From Rhizobium sp. NLR16a (lineage in GTDB: Bacteria; Pseudomonadota; Alphaproteobacteria; Rhizobiales; Rhizobiaceae), in contig NZ_CP072865.1 of assembly GCF_017948245.1 (NCBI RefSeq), positions 2,691,501 through 2,755,500 of the forward strand: DNA of 64,000 bases. Reading direction: 5' to 3'. Below are positions 45,353 to 54,408 of this stretch, piece after piece. The notes beneath the pieces are model-generated. The model had not been told where the DNA came from. It was given only the letters and a program-made list of their open reading frames with translations, and made no database searches. The translations under genes were made by a program, and so were the position numbers. Numbering within the stretch: position 1 is the stretch's first letter; every line of letters begins with the position of its first letter.

Positions 45353-45877
45353 ATGCCCGTCTATATCGCCCTCCTCCGCGCCATAAACGTCGGCGGCACC
45401 GGGTCGCTGCCGATGGCTGAACTAAGATCGATCTGCGAGGGCCTCGGCTTTACCGACGTGAAAACCTACATCCAGAGCGGCAATGTGCTGTTCCGCTCGG
45501 ATGCGTCCGAAACGGCAGTCGAGGAAAAGCTCGACGCGGCGCTCGGACAGAAGATGGGCAAGCGGCCGGGCGTGATGGTGCGCAGCCGGAAAGAACTCGA
45601 GGCGATTGCCGCCGACGCGCCCTTCCCCGACGCCAAGCCGAGTTTCCTGCTCGTCTACTTCCTGCCCGAAAAGGCGTCCGGCGATGCGCTTGACAAAATG
45701 GTGGCGCCCGATGGCGAGGAGGCGAAGCTGGCCGGACGGGAGATCTATGTGCATTATCCCAATGGGTCCGGTCGCTCGAAACTGAAGCTGCCGGCGCTGA
45801 AGCCCGGGACCTCGCGCAATCTCAACACCGTGCGCAAGCTCGCGGAAATCGCGGCTGACATGGAGGATAAGGACTGA
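45353..45877 (+). CDS. DUF1697 protein
   Basis: A 174-residue protein beginning MPVYIALLRAINVGGTGSLPM and containing GFTDVKTYIQSGNVLF and SRNLNTVRKLAEI, the defining features of DUF1697. Function unknown. CAGGAGACAGAA precedes the ATG; it lies 40 bases after the peptidase gene and is probably cotranscribed. Confidence 0.9.
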   Translation: MPVYIALLRAINVGGTGSLPMAELRSICEGLGFTDVKTYIQSGNVLFRSDASETAVEEKLDAALGQKMGKRPGVMVRSRKELEAIAADAPFPDAKPSFLLVYFLPEKASGDALDKMVAPDGEEAKLAGREIYVHYPNGSGRSKLKLPALKPGTSRNLNTVRKLAEIAADMEDKD

Positions 45878-45911
45878 AGGCTGGCTCAGAATTTGATTCA
45901 AGCGACGCGCG

Positions 45912-47369
45912 TCAAGCCTTTGTTTCTCCAGGCACCTTTATCCCTCTGGCCTTATAGCCGCTGATCTCCTCGCCAGCGGTCGGCGAGAAACGCAGGTTCC
46001 AGACGGTAGCGGTGATCGAGATGATGGTGACGACGATGAAGGCGGTGGAGAAATCGACCAGCGACGGCGTTTCGACATTGTTGAAGGCCATCGAACCGTG
46101 CAGCGCCAAGGCCCCGATGCAGATGCCGAGCGACAGCATCAGCTGCTGAAAGGTGGTGTAGAAGCTGGTGGCCGAGCTCATCCGCTCCTTTTCGATCTCG
46201 TCATAGGCGATGGTGTTGTAGGCGGTGAACTGGAACGACAGGAAGAAGGCGCTGAGCACCAGGACGACGAAAATCAGCGGCATCGGCCAATCCGGCCGGA
46301 AGGCGGCGCAGAGGGCATAACCGGCCGTGCCGAGAATGCCGTTGACGACGAGGCTTCTGCGGAAGCCGAGCCGCCTGAAAACAAACCGCGCCATCGGTTT
46401 CATGGCGAGCGCGCCGAGCGCGGTTGATATGACGATCTGGCCGGCCGCAGCCGCCGACAGGCCGAATCCGATCTGGAAGAGCAGCGGCAGCAGGAAAGGC
46501 TGCGCACCCTGGGTGATGCGCGTCAGCGAACCGGCGATGACCGAGGTGCCGAAGCTCGGCACCTTCATCAGCGAAAAATCCATGATCGGCGATGGATGCC
46601 TGCGGGCATGCCTGAGATAGGCGAGGCCGAAGAGCAGGCCGACTGATATCAGGAAGATCGAGAAAGCGCCCTCGCCTTCATGGCTCGACATTTCGAAGCC
46701 GAAGAGCAGCGAGCCGAGCGAGATGCCAGAGAGGATGAAGCCGATCGTATCGAAGGGGCCGGGCGCCTTGCCCTTCACCTCGTCGATATAGATCGAGACG
46801 AAGATCATGCCGATAATGCCGACCGGCACGTTGATGTAGAAGATCCAGCGCCAGTCAAGATAGGTAACGATGAAACCGCCGAGCGGCGGGCCGACGATCG
46901 GGCCGATCAGCGCGGGCACCAGCAGCCAGGACATGGCGCTGACCATATCCTTGCGGTCGACGCTGCGCATCAGCACCAGCCGGCCGACCGGCATCATCAT
47001 TGCGCCGCCCATGCCCTGCAGCAGCCGGGCCAGGACCAGGAAGGGCAGCGTCGGCGCGAGCGCACAGAGAATGGAGCCGATGACGAAGACGGCAATCGCC
47101 GCCCTGAAGACAGTGCGCGAACCGAAACTGTCGGCCATCCGGCCGCTGGCCGGAATGAAGATCGCCAGGCTGAGGAGATAGGAGGTCAGTGAGATCGACA
47201 TGGCCGGGGCGCTGACAGCGAAATCGCGAGCCATGGTGGGCAGCGCGGTCGCCAGCACGGTCGCATCGATATTTTCCATCAGCATCGCACTCGCGACGAT
47301 CATCGCGATCACCCGGAAATTGGGCGCGGCGCGCCGAACCATCGGCGCCTGGTAAATCTGATCCGACAT
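45912..47369 (-). CDS. DHA2-family MFS multidrug efflux transporter
   Basis: A 485-residue, 14-helix carrier of the EmrB/QacA type: LMENIDATVLATALPTMARDF in helix 1 (the DHA2 D-x-T signature), GRMADSFGSRTVFRAA (loop 2-3 motif A), RLLQGMGGAMMMPVGR (motif B) and GPIVGPPLGGFIV (motif C). It would export drugs or other organic compounds using the proton gradient. No HlyD-type partner gene is adjacent. Convergent with the DUF1697 gene. Confidence 0.92.
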   Translation of the reverse strand: MSDQIYQAPMVRRAAPNFRVIAMIVASAMLMENIDATVLATALPTMARDFAVSAPAMSISLTSYLLSLAIFIPASGRMADSFGSRTVFRAAIAVFVIGSILCALAPTLPFLVLARLLQGMGGAMMMPVGRLVLMRSVDRKDMVSAMSWLLVPALIGPIVGPPLGGFIVTYLDWRWIFYINVPVGIIGMIFVSIYIDEVKGKAPGPFDTIGFILSGISLGSLLFGFEMSSHEGEGAFSIFLISVGLLFGLAYLRHARRHPSPIMDFSLMKVPSFGTSVIAGSLTRITQGAQPFLLPLLFQIGFGLSAAAAGQIVISTALGALAMKPMARFVFRRLGFRRSLVVNGILGTAGYALCAAFRPDWPMPLIFVVLVLSAFFLSFQFTAYNTIAYDEIEKERMSSATSFYTTFQQLMLSLGICIGALALHGSMAFNNVETPSLVDFSTAFIVVTIISITATVWNLRFSPTAGEEISGYKARGIKVPGETKA

Positions 47370-47628
47370 CGTCCGGAATCACTCACGGTGGCGCGGCGGA
47401 GCAGAGGAAGCAGCAAGGCCGCGGGGATGACATGGCGCAGGGCCAAGGGGAGACGATCTGCTATACGCCCGAGATCATGGCGGGGCTATGTCCTTTATGG
47501 CAAAGCAGCTTTGACGAGAGGTAAAAGCGGATCACGATTCCTTGCATCGGCGCGATCTGCGTGACGGCCGATCGATCCGGCCGCAAGACCGGCTTGCACG
47601 CGGGGCACCCCGGCCCTACCTATGAACA
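47370..47628. other. Divergent promoter region between MFS and SelO genes
   Basis: About 260 bases with no gene. No palindrome with more than trivial arms was seen. Confidence 0.35.
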
Positions 47629-49131
47629 ATGACCTCGACCCCGCAGAAAATCCGGTCCGGCGCGGCCTTTCCGTTCGACAACAGCTATGTCGGCTTGCCC
47701 GAGCGCTTCTTTGCGCCGCAAACGCCGACACCGGTAACCGAACCTTGGCTCATCAAGCTGAACGAGCCGCTGGCCGCCGAGCTCGGGCTTGACGTCGACG
47801 CGCTGCGTCGCGACGGCGCGGCGATCTTTTCCGGCAATCTCGTTCCCGAAGGGGCCGAACCGCTGGCGATGGCCTATGCCGGGCACCAATTCGGCGGCTT
47901 CTCGCCGCAGCTCGGCGATGGGCGGGCGATCCTGCTCGGGGAGGTGGTCGACCGCAGCGGCAATCGTTTCGACATCCAGCTGAAGGGCGCCGGACCGACG
48001 CCTTTTTCGCGGCGCGGCGACGGGCGGGCGGCAATCGGACCGGTGCTCAGGGAATACATCATAAGCGAGGCGATGTTCGCGCTCGGCATTCCCGCCACCA
48101 GGGCTCTGGCGGCCGTGACGACGGGCGACCCGGTCTATCGCGAAGAGGTGCTGCCAGGCGCCGTCTTCACCCGGGTCGCGGCAAGCCATATCCGGGTCGG
48201 CACTTTCCAGTATTTCGCGGCGAGAGGCGACACCGACGGTGTGCGGGCCCTCGCCGACTATGTGATCGACCGGCACTATCCCGCACTGAAGGCGGCCGAA
48301 GAACCTTATCTCGCGCTGTTCTCGGCAATCGCGGAGCGCCAAGCGGCGCTGATCGCCCGCTGGCTGCATGTCGGCTTCATCCATGGCGTGATGAACACGG
48401 ACAATATGACGGTTTCCGGCGAGACGATCGACTTCGGCCCCTGCGCCTTCATGGATGTCTATAACCCTGCGACCGTGTTCTCGTCGATCGACCAGCATGG
48501 CCGTTATGCCTATGCCAATCAGCCGGCCATCGGCCAGTGGAACCTTGCCCGACTCGGCGAAACGCTGTTGCCGCTGATCGATACCGAGCCGGACAAGGGG
48601 GTCGACAAGGCCAATGCGGTGATCCGGGCCTATGGCGAGCGGTTCCAGGCTGCGTGGCTGGCCGGCATGCGCGATAAGATCGGCCTTGCCGGTCAAGAGG
48701 ACGGCGATCTCGACCTCGTCCAGGCGCTGCTGTCGCTGATGCAGGCGCAGGGCGCCGATTTCACCCTGGCCTTCCGGCGGCTCGCCGATCTTGCCGGCGA
48801 CGACGGCGCGGAGCCCGCTTTTGCCAGGAGCTTCCGGGAACCGGAGGCCTGTCGGCCCTGGCTGATGCAGTGGCGCGAGAGACTGTCGCGCGATCCGCAG
48901 ACGGCGGTCGAACGCGCCAGCGCCATGCGCCGCGTCAATCCAGCCTTCATTCCCCGCAATCACCGGGTCGAACAGGCGCTCGAGGCCGCGGTCGAGCGCG
49001 GCGATTTCTCGCTGTTCGAGGCGCTGCTGACCGTGCTGTCGAAGCCCTACGAAAACCAGCCGGATTTCACCGCCTATATGGAACCTCCGAAGCCGGAGGA
49101 ACGGGTGCTGCAGACTTTCTGCGGGACGTAA
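47629..49131 (+). CDS. selO: SelO/UPF0061 protein adenylyltransferase
   Basis: A full-length 500-residue SelO pseudokinase, which transfers AMP to Ser/Thr/Tyr of target proteins in redox stress. Visible signatures: YAGHQFGGFSPQLGDGRAIL, the nucleotide site IQLKGAGPTPFSRRGDGRA, the metal motif FIHGVMNTDNMTVSGETIDFGPCAF (in parts), and MRRVNPAFIPRNH. The C-terminus ends in TFCGT with Cys in place of the eukaryotic selenocysteine. Binding site before the ATG is poor. Confidence 0.94.
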   Translation: MTSTPQKIRSGAAFPFDNSYVGLPERFFAPQTPTPVTEPWLIKLNEPLAAELGLDVDALRRDGAAIFSGNLVPEGAEPLAMAYAGHQFGGFSPQLGDGRAILLGEVVDRSGNRFDIQLKGAGPTPFSRRGDGRAAIGPVLREYIISEAMFALGIPATRALAAVTTGDPVYREEVLPGAVFTRVAASHIRVGTFQYFAARGDTDGVRALADYVIDRHYPALKAAEEPYLALFSAIAERQAALIARWLHVGFIHGVMNTDNMTVSGETIDFGPCAFMDVYNPATVFSSIDQHGRYAYANQPAIGQWNLARLGETLLPLIDTEPDKGVDKANAVIRAYGERFQAAWLAGMRDKIGLAGQEDGDLDLVQALLSLMQAQGADFTLAFRRLADLAGDDGAEPAFARSFREPEACRPWLMQWRERLSRDPQTAVERASAMRRVNPAFIPRNHRVEQALEAAVERGDFSLFEALLTVLSKPYENQPDFTAYMEPPKPEERVLQTFCGT

Positions 49132-49272
49132 GCGGCTTCAATACAACCGTACCGTGACACCCGCCTGCGGCAAATGCAGCCGTTGAATAGCATCTCCCTC
49201 GCTCTATCTGCCTGACCGGCGGTACTTTTCCGCTGATCCCCCACCCGGCTAACCCAAGCGGGAGACAGCCTT

Positions 49273-51612
49273 ATGGCGCTCGTCATCACCTCCATTCTCT
49301 TCATCATCATCGGGGTCGCGCTCGGTGGCGGGGGGCTCTGGCTCATCACGCTCGGCGGCAGCATCTTCTATCTGTTTGCCGGCCTGATGTTCCTCATCAC
49401 CGCCGGACTACTGTTAATGCGCAAGGCGGCGGCGCTCTGGGTCTATGCGGTGCTCGTCGTCGCAGCGCTCGCCTGGGCGGTCTGGGAGGTCGGTTTCGAC
49501 TGGTGGCAACTCGGTCCGCGCGGCGGCGTCATCATCCTGCTCGGCCTCTGGCTGCTGACGCCGTGGATCCGCCGGCCGCTCGGCTTTCGCAGCCCGACCG
49601 GCATCACCTACGGCGCCAATCCATGGCCGCTCGCCGTGCCCGTCATTCTCGCCATCCTCGTCGCCGTCTATTCGATGACGACGGACCCGCACGATCTGGC
49701 CGGCGATCTGCCGAAGGATGCGGCCGCCGCCACCCCCGCCCTCGGCGGGAACGTGCCCGACGGCGAATGGCATCAATATGGCCGCACGCCCTTTGGCCAG
49801 CGCTATTCGCCGCTCGACCAGATCAATGTCGAGAATGTCTCGACTCTGAAGGAAGCCTGGCGATATCAGACCGGCGACGTCAAACGGCCGGAGGATATCA
49901 GCGAGACGACCTATCAGGTGACGCCGCTGAAGGTGAAGGACACGCTCTATCTCTGCACGCCGCATAACTGGGCGATTGCGCTCGACGCCAAGACCGGCAA
50001 GGAGAAATGGAAATACGACGCCAATTCGGGCATGAATCCCAACCGGCAGCACCAGACCTGCCGCGGCGTCACCTATTATGCCGATCCTGATGTCGCCGCC
50101 GGCCAGCCCTGCGCCGAGCGTGTCTATCTGCCGACCTCAGACGCCCGGCTGATCGCGCTCGATGCGGCCGACGGGAAGATCTGCACCAGCTTTGCCGATC
50201 AGGGCGTGCTGCATCTGGAAACCGGCATGCGCTTCAATCCGGCCGGCTATTATTATTCGACCTCGCCGCCGGTCGCGGTGGCCGGCAAGATCATCGTCGG
50301 CGGGGCGGTGAACGATAATTATTCCACCGAGGAGCAGTCCGGCGTCATCCGCGCCTTCGACGTCAGGACCGGCGCGCTGATCTGGAACTGGGACTCCGGC
50401 AACCCGGACGTAACGACGCCGATCGCCGATGGCCAGACCTATACGACCAATTCGCCGAACAGCTGGTCGGTCTTCAGCGTCGATGAGGCGCTCGGCATGG
50501 TCTATATCCCGCTCGGCAACCAGGTGCCCGACCAGATCGGCATCGGCCGCAGCGACAATGTCGAGAAATTCTCTTCTTCGATCGTTGCGCTCGATATCGC
50601 CAGCGGCCAGCTGCGCTGGGTGCGCCAGACGGTGCATCACGACCTCTGGGACATGGATGTGCCGGCCCAGCCGGCGCTGATCGACCTGACCAAACCCGAC
50701 GGCAGCGTGGTTCCTGCCCTCGTCGGCCCGACGAAGCAGGGCGATCTCTATGTGCTCGACCGGCGCAGCGGCGAGCCGATCATCCCGGTCAAGGAAATCC
50801 CGGCGCCCGGCGGCGCGGTCACCGGCGATCATACCTCGCCGACGCAGCCGATCTCCGACCTCACCTTTTCGCCCGAGCCGCTGAAGGAAAAGGACATGTG
50901 GGGCGTGTCGCTGTTCGACCAGCTCCTCTGCCGTATCGACTTCCACCGCTACCGCTATGAGGGCCGATACACGCCGCCGTCTCTCGGGGGAACGATCGTC
51001 TACCCCGGCAATTTCGGCACTTTCAACTGGGGCTCGGTGGCGGTGGATCCGGAGCGGCAGATCATGTTCGGCATGCCGACCTATCTCGCCTTCACCTCGC
51101 GCCTGGTGCCGGCGGCCGACATTCCGCCGCGAGGCCAGGACGAGAAGGGCAGCGAACAGGGGCTCAACCGCAATGACGGCGCGCCTTACGGTGTCTTCAT
51201 GGGTCCCTTCCTCGGGCCGATGCAGATCCCCTGCCAGGCGCCGCCTTGGGGCTATGTCGCCGGCGTCGATCTGCGCACCGGCAAGATCGCCTATATGCAC
51301 AAGAACGGCACGGTCCACGACATGACGCCGCTGCCGCTGCCCTTCAAGGTCGGCGTGCCCGGCATCGGCGGACCGATGCTGACCAAGGGCGGCGTCGCCT
51401 TCCTCGGTGCGGCGGTCGACAATTATCTTCGCGCCTACGACGTGACGAACGGACGCGAGCTCTGGCGGGCGCGCCTTCCGGCCGGCGGCCAGGCAACGCC
51501 CATGACCTATACGACCGACGACAACAAGCAATATGTCGTCATGGTCGCCGGCGGCCACGGCTCGGTCGGCACCAAGCCCGGTGATTATGTGATCGCCTAC
51601 ACGCTGCCGTGA
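49273..51612 (+). CDS. gcd: Membrane-bound PQQ-dependent glucose dehydrogenase
   Basis: A 779-residue quinoprotein. Five membrane helices occupy the first 140 residues, followed by a periplasmic eight-bladed propeller (WHQYGRTPFGQRYSPLDQIN, HHDLWDMDVPAQPALIDL, FNWGSVAVDPERQIMFGMP, PCQAPPWGYVAGVDL). It oxidises glucose to gluconolactone in the periplasm and passes electrons to ubiquinone; gluconic acid release also solubilises mineral phosphate. GGAGACAGCCTT precedes the ATG. No PQQ biosynthesis genes are nearby. Confidence 0.95.
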   Translation: MALVITSILFIIIGVALGGGGLWLITLGGSIFYLFAGLMFLITAGLLLMRKAAALWVYAVLVVAALAWAVWEVGFDWWQLGPRGGVIILLGLWLLTPWIRRPLGFRSPTGITYGANPWPLAVPVILAILVAVYSMTTDPHDLAGDLPKDAAAATPALGGNVPDGEWHQYGRTPFGQRYSPLDQINVENVSTLKEAWRYQTGDVKRPEDISETTYQVTPLKVKDTLYLCTPHNWAIALDAKTGKEKWKYDANSGMNPNRQHQTCRGVTYYADPDVAAGQPCAERVYLPTSDARLIALDAADGKICTSFADQGVLHLETGMRFNPAGYYYSTSPPVAVAGKIIVGGAVNDNYSTEEQSGVIRAFDVRTGALIWNWDSGNPDVTTPIADGQTYTTNSPNSWSVFSVDEALGMVYIPLGNQVPDQIGIGRSDNVEKFSSSIVALDIASGQLRWVRQTVHHDLWDMDVPAQPALIDLTKPDGSVVPALVGPTKQGDLYVLDRRSGEPIIPVKEIPAPGGAVTGDHTSPTQPISDLTFSPEPLKEKDMWGVSLFDQLLCRIDFHRYRYEGRYTPPSLGGTIVYPGNFGTFNWGSVAVDPERQIMFGMPTYLAFTSRLVPAADIPPRGQDEKGSEQGLNRNDGAPYGVFMGPFLGPMQIPCQAPPWGYVAGVDLRTGKIAYMHKNGTVHDMTPLPLPFKVGVPGIGGPMLTKGGVAFLGAAVDNYLRAYDVTNGRELWRARLPAGGQATPMTYTTDDNKQYVVMVAGGHGSVGTKPGDYVIAYTLP

Positions 51613-51682
51613 TGGGAGAGGCAGGGCCTTGAGCCGCATTCAAACGCGATTGAGCGGTATAAGGAAAACACTGACCTGGGAG

Positions 51683-51843
51683 AAAACCCCTCCCCAACGC
51701 CTCCCCACAAGGGGGAGAGACTACTCTGCTGCACCGTCGAAATTCATCCCCGAGGGCTCAGCATGTGGCGGCATATTTTAGTGGCAGAATCCCGCTGCGG
51801 GTGAGCCCCTCCCCCTTGTGGGGAGGGGTTGGGGAGGAGTTTT
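51683..51843. repeat. 35-bp inverted repeat downstream of gcd
   Basis: Left arm 51683-51717 (AAAACCCCTCCCCAACGCC..., ending AAGGGGGAG) and right arm 51809-51843 are inverted copies with 33 of 35 positions matching, around 91 bases. It can form a large stem-loop after gcd. Repeats of this CTCCCC/GGGGAG composition are common between rhizobial genes. Confidence 0.8.
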
Positions 51844-51891
51844 CCGGGCGCATCGGAGATCTGTCGATCCTACCGTTCGCATGTTCCTCCC

Positions 51892-51954
51892 TCAAACCAT
51901 CTCGACAATCATGCGGCCGACTTCGGCAAAGATCGGATTGAACTCCTTCGCCGC
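51892..51954 (-). pseudogene. Relic of a beta-lactamase 3' end
   Basis: The minus strand encodes AAKEFNPIFAEVGRMIVEMV and a stop, 14 of 20 residues identical to the C-terminus of the class A beta-lactamase at 54409 (PAKELNLIFAEVGKMVTEMV); the DNA matches at about 50 of 63 positions, same orientation. It directly follows the stop of the BTAD regulator, and nothing else of the lactamase remains. Confidence 0.75.
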
Positions 51955-51958
51955 ATGC

Positions 51959-53965
51959 CTACTCCGGCAATCCGGCCATACGAAGGGCTTCGATATAGCG
52001 GTTGCGGTCATCCGGCCGCCGGAACGGTGGCAGAATGTCGGCGAGATTCGAAAGCCGAAGCGCCGGATCCAGCAGGTGCAGTCGCGCAATCGTTTCCCCT
52101 GCTTCCGCGCTCCGCCCGGCCATGGCGTGGGCCGCCGCCATCACACGCATCGCGCTCGGGTAGTTCGGCTGGTGGCGCAGGGATTTTGCCGCCCAGGCGG
52201 CGGAATCGTCGTAGTGACCGGCGCAGAAGTGAGCCAGCCCAGTGTTGAACTGCCAGGCAAACAGGCGCGGATCCAAGGGGCTCAGGCGCATGGCCAGAGC
52301 GGCGTGTTCGATGGCCTTGTCCGGCTCGCCCAGGCAGGCTCGCACCCAGCTGCTGACGCCCAGGGCAATGGCGAGGTTCGGGTTGAGGAAGAGGGCCCGA
52401 TCGATACAAGCAGCGCTTTCATCGAGATCGCCGCCGACATAACCGAGCACATATCCCCCGTAGGAGAGCGCGACTGCATCGTCCCAGCCGAGTCCGACGG
52501 CTCTTCTCGCCAATCGGGTCGCTTCTTCAATCTCGGTGCCGGGATCAACCATCCAGCCGTTGCTCTTCCGGGTCGCATAGCAGCGCGCCGCCCGGGCATG
52601 GGCGATGGCAAAATCCGGATCGCGCTCGATCGCCTTCGTGAACAGCCGCAGGGCCTCGTCGACGACCGATCTGTTGGTCACCGTCCGATCGAAGGCCGCC
52701 AGCCCGCGGAGATAATAGTCATAGGCGTCAAGGCTCTCGGTCGGCTTGCGTTTGGCGCGCTCGATCTCCGCCTCTTCCACTTTCGGCGTTATTGCGCCAA
52801 CAATGCTCGATGCAATCTGATCCTGCAGATCGAACAGGTTCGCCAGCGTCCCGTCGAAACGGTCTGCCCAGAGATACGCGCCGGTCGAGGTGTCGATGAG
52901 TTGTCCGGCGATACGAAGCCGGTCGCCCGCGCGGCGCACGCTCCCCTCGACCACATAGTCCACGTCCAGCTCGCGCCCGACCCGCTTTATGTCGACGGCC
53001 TGTCCCTTGTAGGTGAAGCTCGAATTGCGGGCGATGACATAGAGGTGGCGGAACTGCGCGAGAGCGATCGTGATATCCTCCACGATGCCGTCGGCAAAAT
53101 AGTCCTGTTCCGCATCGCCGCTCAAATTTTGGAAGGACAGCACCGCAACCGATGGACGGTCATGATGCTTGGCCGGGGCTGAGAAGACTTGCAGCTGCGG
53201 CTCGACTGCGGCCGCAGCCCGCCGATCACCGGGTCGCTGCCGCGGTTGCAGCGTGGCGGCCAGAGACGAGGTCTCCGCTTCGGGTTCGACGTCCAGATGC
53301 TTCTTCAGGAGAGCCCGGCAGGTCTCGAACTGGCGCAAGGCCATGTTCTCGTGGCCGCGGAGAGCGTGGATCCGCATCAGCGCCCTGTGGGCAGCCTCCG
53401 CCGTCGGGTCGGAGGCGAGTAGTCTCGCGGCAAGCGCTTCGCAGGGCAATTCTTCCGCGGAACCTGGTTCGAAGAGGGCAAGGCTCAAACGTTCCACGAG
53501 CTGCAGCGCCTTGCGCTGATATGTGCTCCGGTAAGGTGCGAACCACTCACCCAACTCATCCGGAATGGACTCGCCCTCAAGCAGGTCGCCGCGGTAGAGA
53601 TCCGCCGCGGAGGCCAGATCTGCGCTCGAGCCCGTCCCCAGCTTCCGGTCGAAGAGTGAAATGTCGACTTCATCGGGAGCGACAATCAGCGCCACCGTCT
53701 CCTGATCCCCCTCGATATAGGTGGTGGCGTCACTGCTTGCCGGGAACGACCGCCTGATATCGACCAGCGCCTGCCGCAAGCTGTTGCGGGCCTGCTCATC
53801 GCTTCGCCCCGGCCAGAAGGCTTCCGAAAGCACCTCCCTGCGACAGCCGCGGCGGCCTGCCAGGGCGAGAGCCGCAAACAGCAGCGACGTCTTGCGCGTG
53901 GCGAAGCGGACTTGCCGGCCCTCTCCGGAGATAACCTCGAGACCGCCTAGCATCCTGATGCGCAC
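51959..53965 (-). CDS. BTAD/TPR transcriptional regulator (SARP-like) with TolB-like domain
   Basis: About 668 residues from a GTG six bases after GGAGG (VRIRMLGGLEVISGEG). A winged helix of the SARP/OmpR type (LLFAALALAGRRGCRREVLSEAFWPGRSDEQARNSLRQAL region) and a bacterial transcriptional activation domain (residues about 95-240) come first. A segment RPSVAVLSFQNLSGDAEQDYFADGIVEDI follows, typical of adenylate-cyclase-linked TolB-like modules (FVEGSVRRAGDRLRIAGQLID), and C-terminal TPR units. It likely activates the divergent DUF1127 gene; the inducing signal is unknown. Confidence 0.85.
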   Translation of the reverse strand: MRIRMLGGLEVISGEGRQVRFATRKTSLLFAALALAGRRGCRREVLSEAFWPGRSDEQARNSLRQALVDIRRSFPASSDATTYIEGDQETVALIVAPDEVDISLFDRKLGTGSSADLASAADLYRGDLLEGESIPDELGEWFAPYRSTYQRKALQLVERLSLALFEPGSAEELPCEALAARLLASDPTAEAAHRALMRIHALRGHENMALRQFETCRALLKKHLDVEPEAETSSLAATLQPRQRPGDRRAAAAVEPQLQVFSAPAKHHDRPSVAVLSFQNLSGDAEQDYFADGIVEDITIALAQFRHLYVIARNSSFTYKGQAVDIKRVGRELDVDYVVEGSVRRAGDRLRIAGQLIDTSTGAYLWADRFDGTLANLFDLQDQIASSIVGAITPKVEEAEIERAKRKPTESLDAYDYYLRGLAAFDRTVTNRSVVDEALRLFTKAIERDPDFAIAHARAARCYATRKSNGWMVDPGTEIEEATRLARRAVGLGWDDAVALSYGGYVLGYVGGDLDESAACIDRALFLNPNLAIALGVSSWVRACLGEPDKAIEHAALAMRLSPLDPRLFAWQFNTGLAHFCAGHYDDSAAWAAKSLRHQPNYPSAMRVMAAAHAMAGRSAEAGETIARLHLLDPALRLSNLADILPPFRRPDDRNRYIEALRMAGLPE

Positions 53966-54140
53966 AGAAAGCCTCCAGCTTTGGACCGCCGTTGGCAGAA
54001 TAGCATTTGGGAAAGACGGATTTAACACCGATTTAGCGGCGGCTTGTCGAAGTTTTCTTCCCCGTTCACGCTCAGCCGAACAGGGTGAAAACGCCCGCAT
54101 GGGAGATTTCCACCTGCACATCACAGGTGGGAGATCGGAA

Positions 54141-54380
54141 ATGGCTCATACGGAAACACAGACCTTCGTCAGCGCGCCGACAAGGCAGATGGCTGGTCCC
54201 ATGAACATCCTAACGACTTTGTTTGCTGCCCTGAGAACATGGCAGCGGGCTATCGCGAGTCGGAAACAATTGGCAGAGCTGACACCTTATCAGCTGAGAG
54301 ACATCGCTCACCCCGAGGCCAATCGGCCGGTGCTCGACATCAAAGCGGGTCTTATCACGAACTTGATGTCGATGCGGTAA
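54141..54380 (+). CDS. DUF1127 (YjiS-like) small protein
   Basis: A 79-residue protein starting MAHTETQTFVSAPTRQM after GGGAGATCGGAA. The core TWQRAIASRKQLAELTPYQLRDI is the DUF1127 motif; these short Arg-rich proteins occur in many rhizobial copies and have been linked to RNA and phosphate/carbon metabolism. It diverges from the BTAD regulator and is convergent with the beta-lactamase gene. Confidence 0.8.
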   Translation: MAHTETQTFVSAPTRQMAGPMNILTTLFAALRTWQRAIASRKQLAELTPYQLRDIAHPEANRPVLDIKAGLITNLMSMR

Positions 54381-54408
54381 TCAATTGCTTCTGAAGCGAC
54401 TCCCTGCT

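Noticed and set aside
47620..48963. 447-codon minus-strand frame opposite selO
   Set aside because: Antisense to a complete SelO; no ribosome site or family features.
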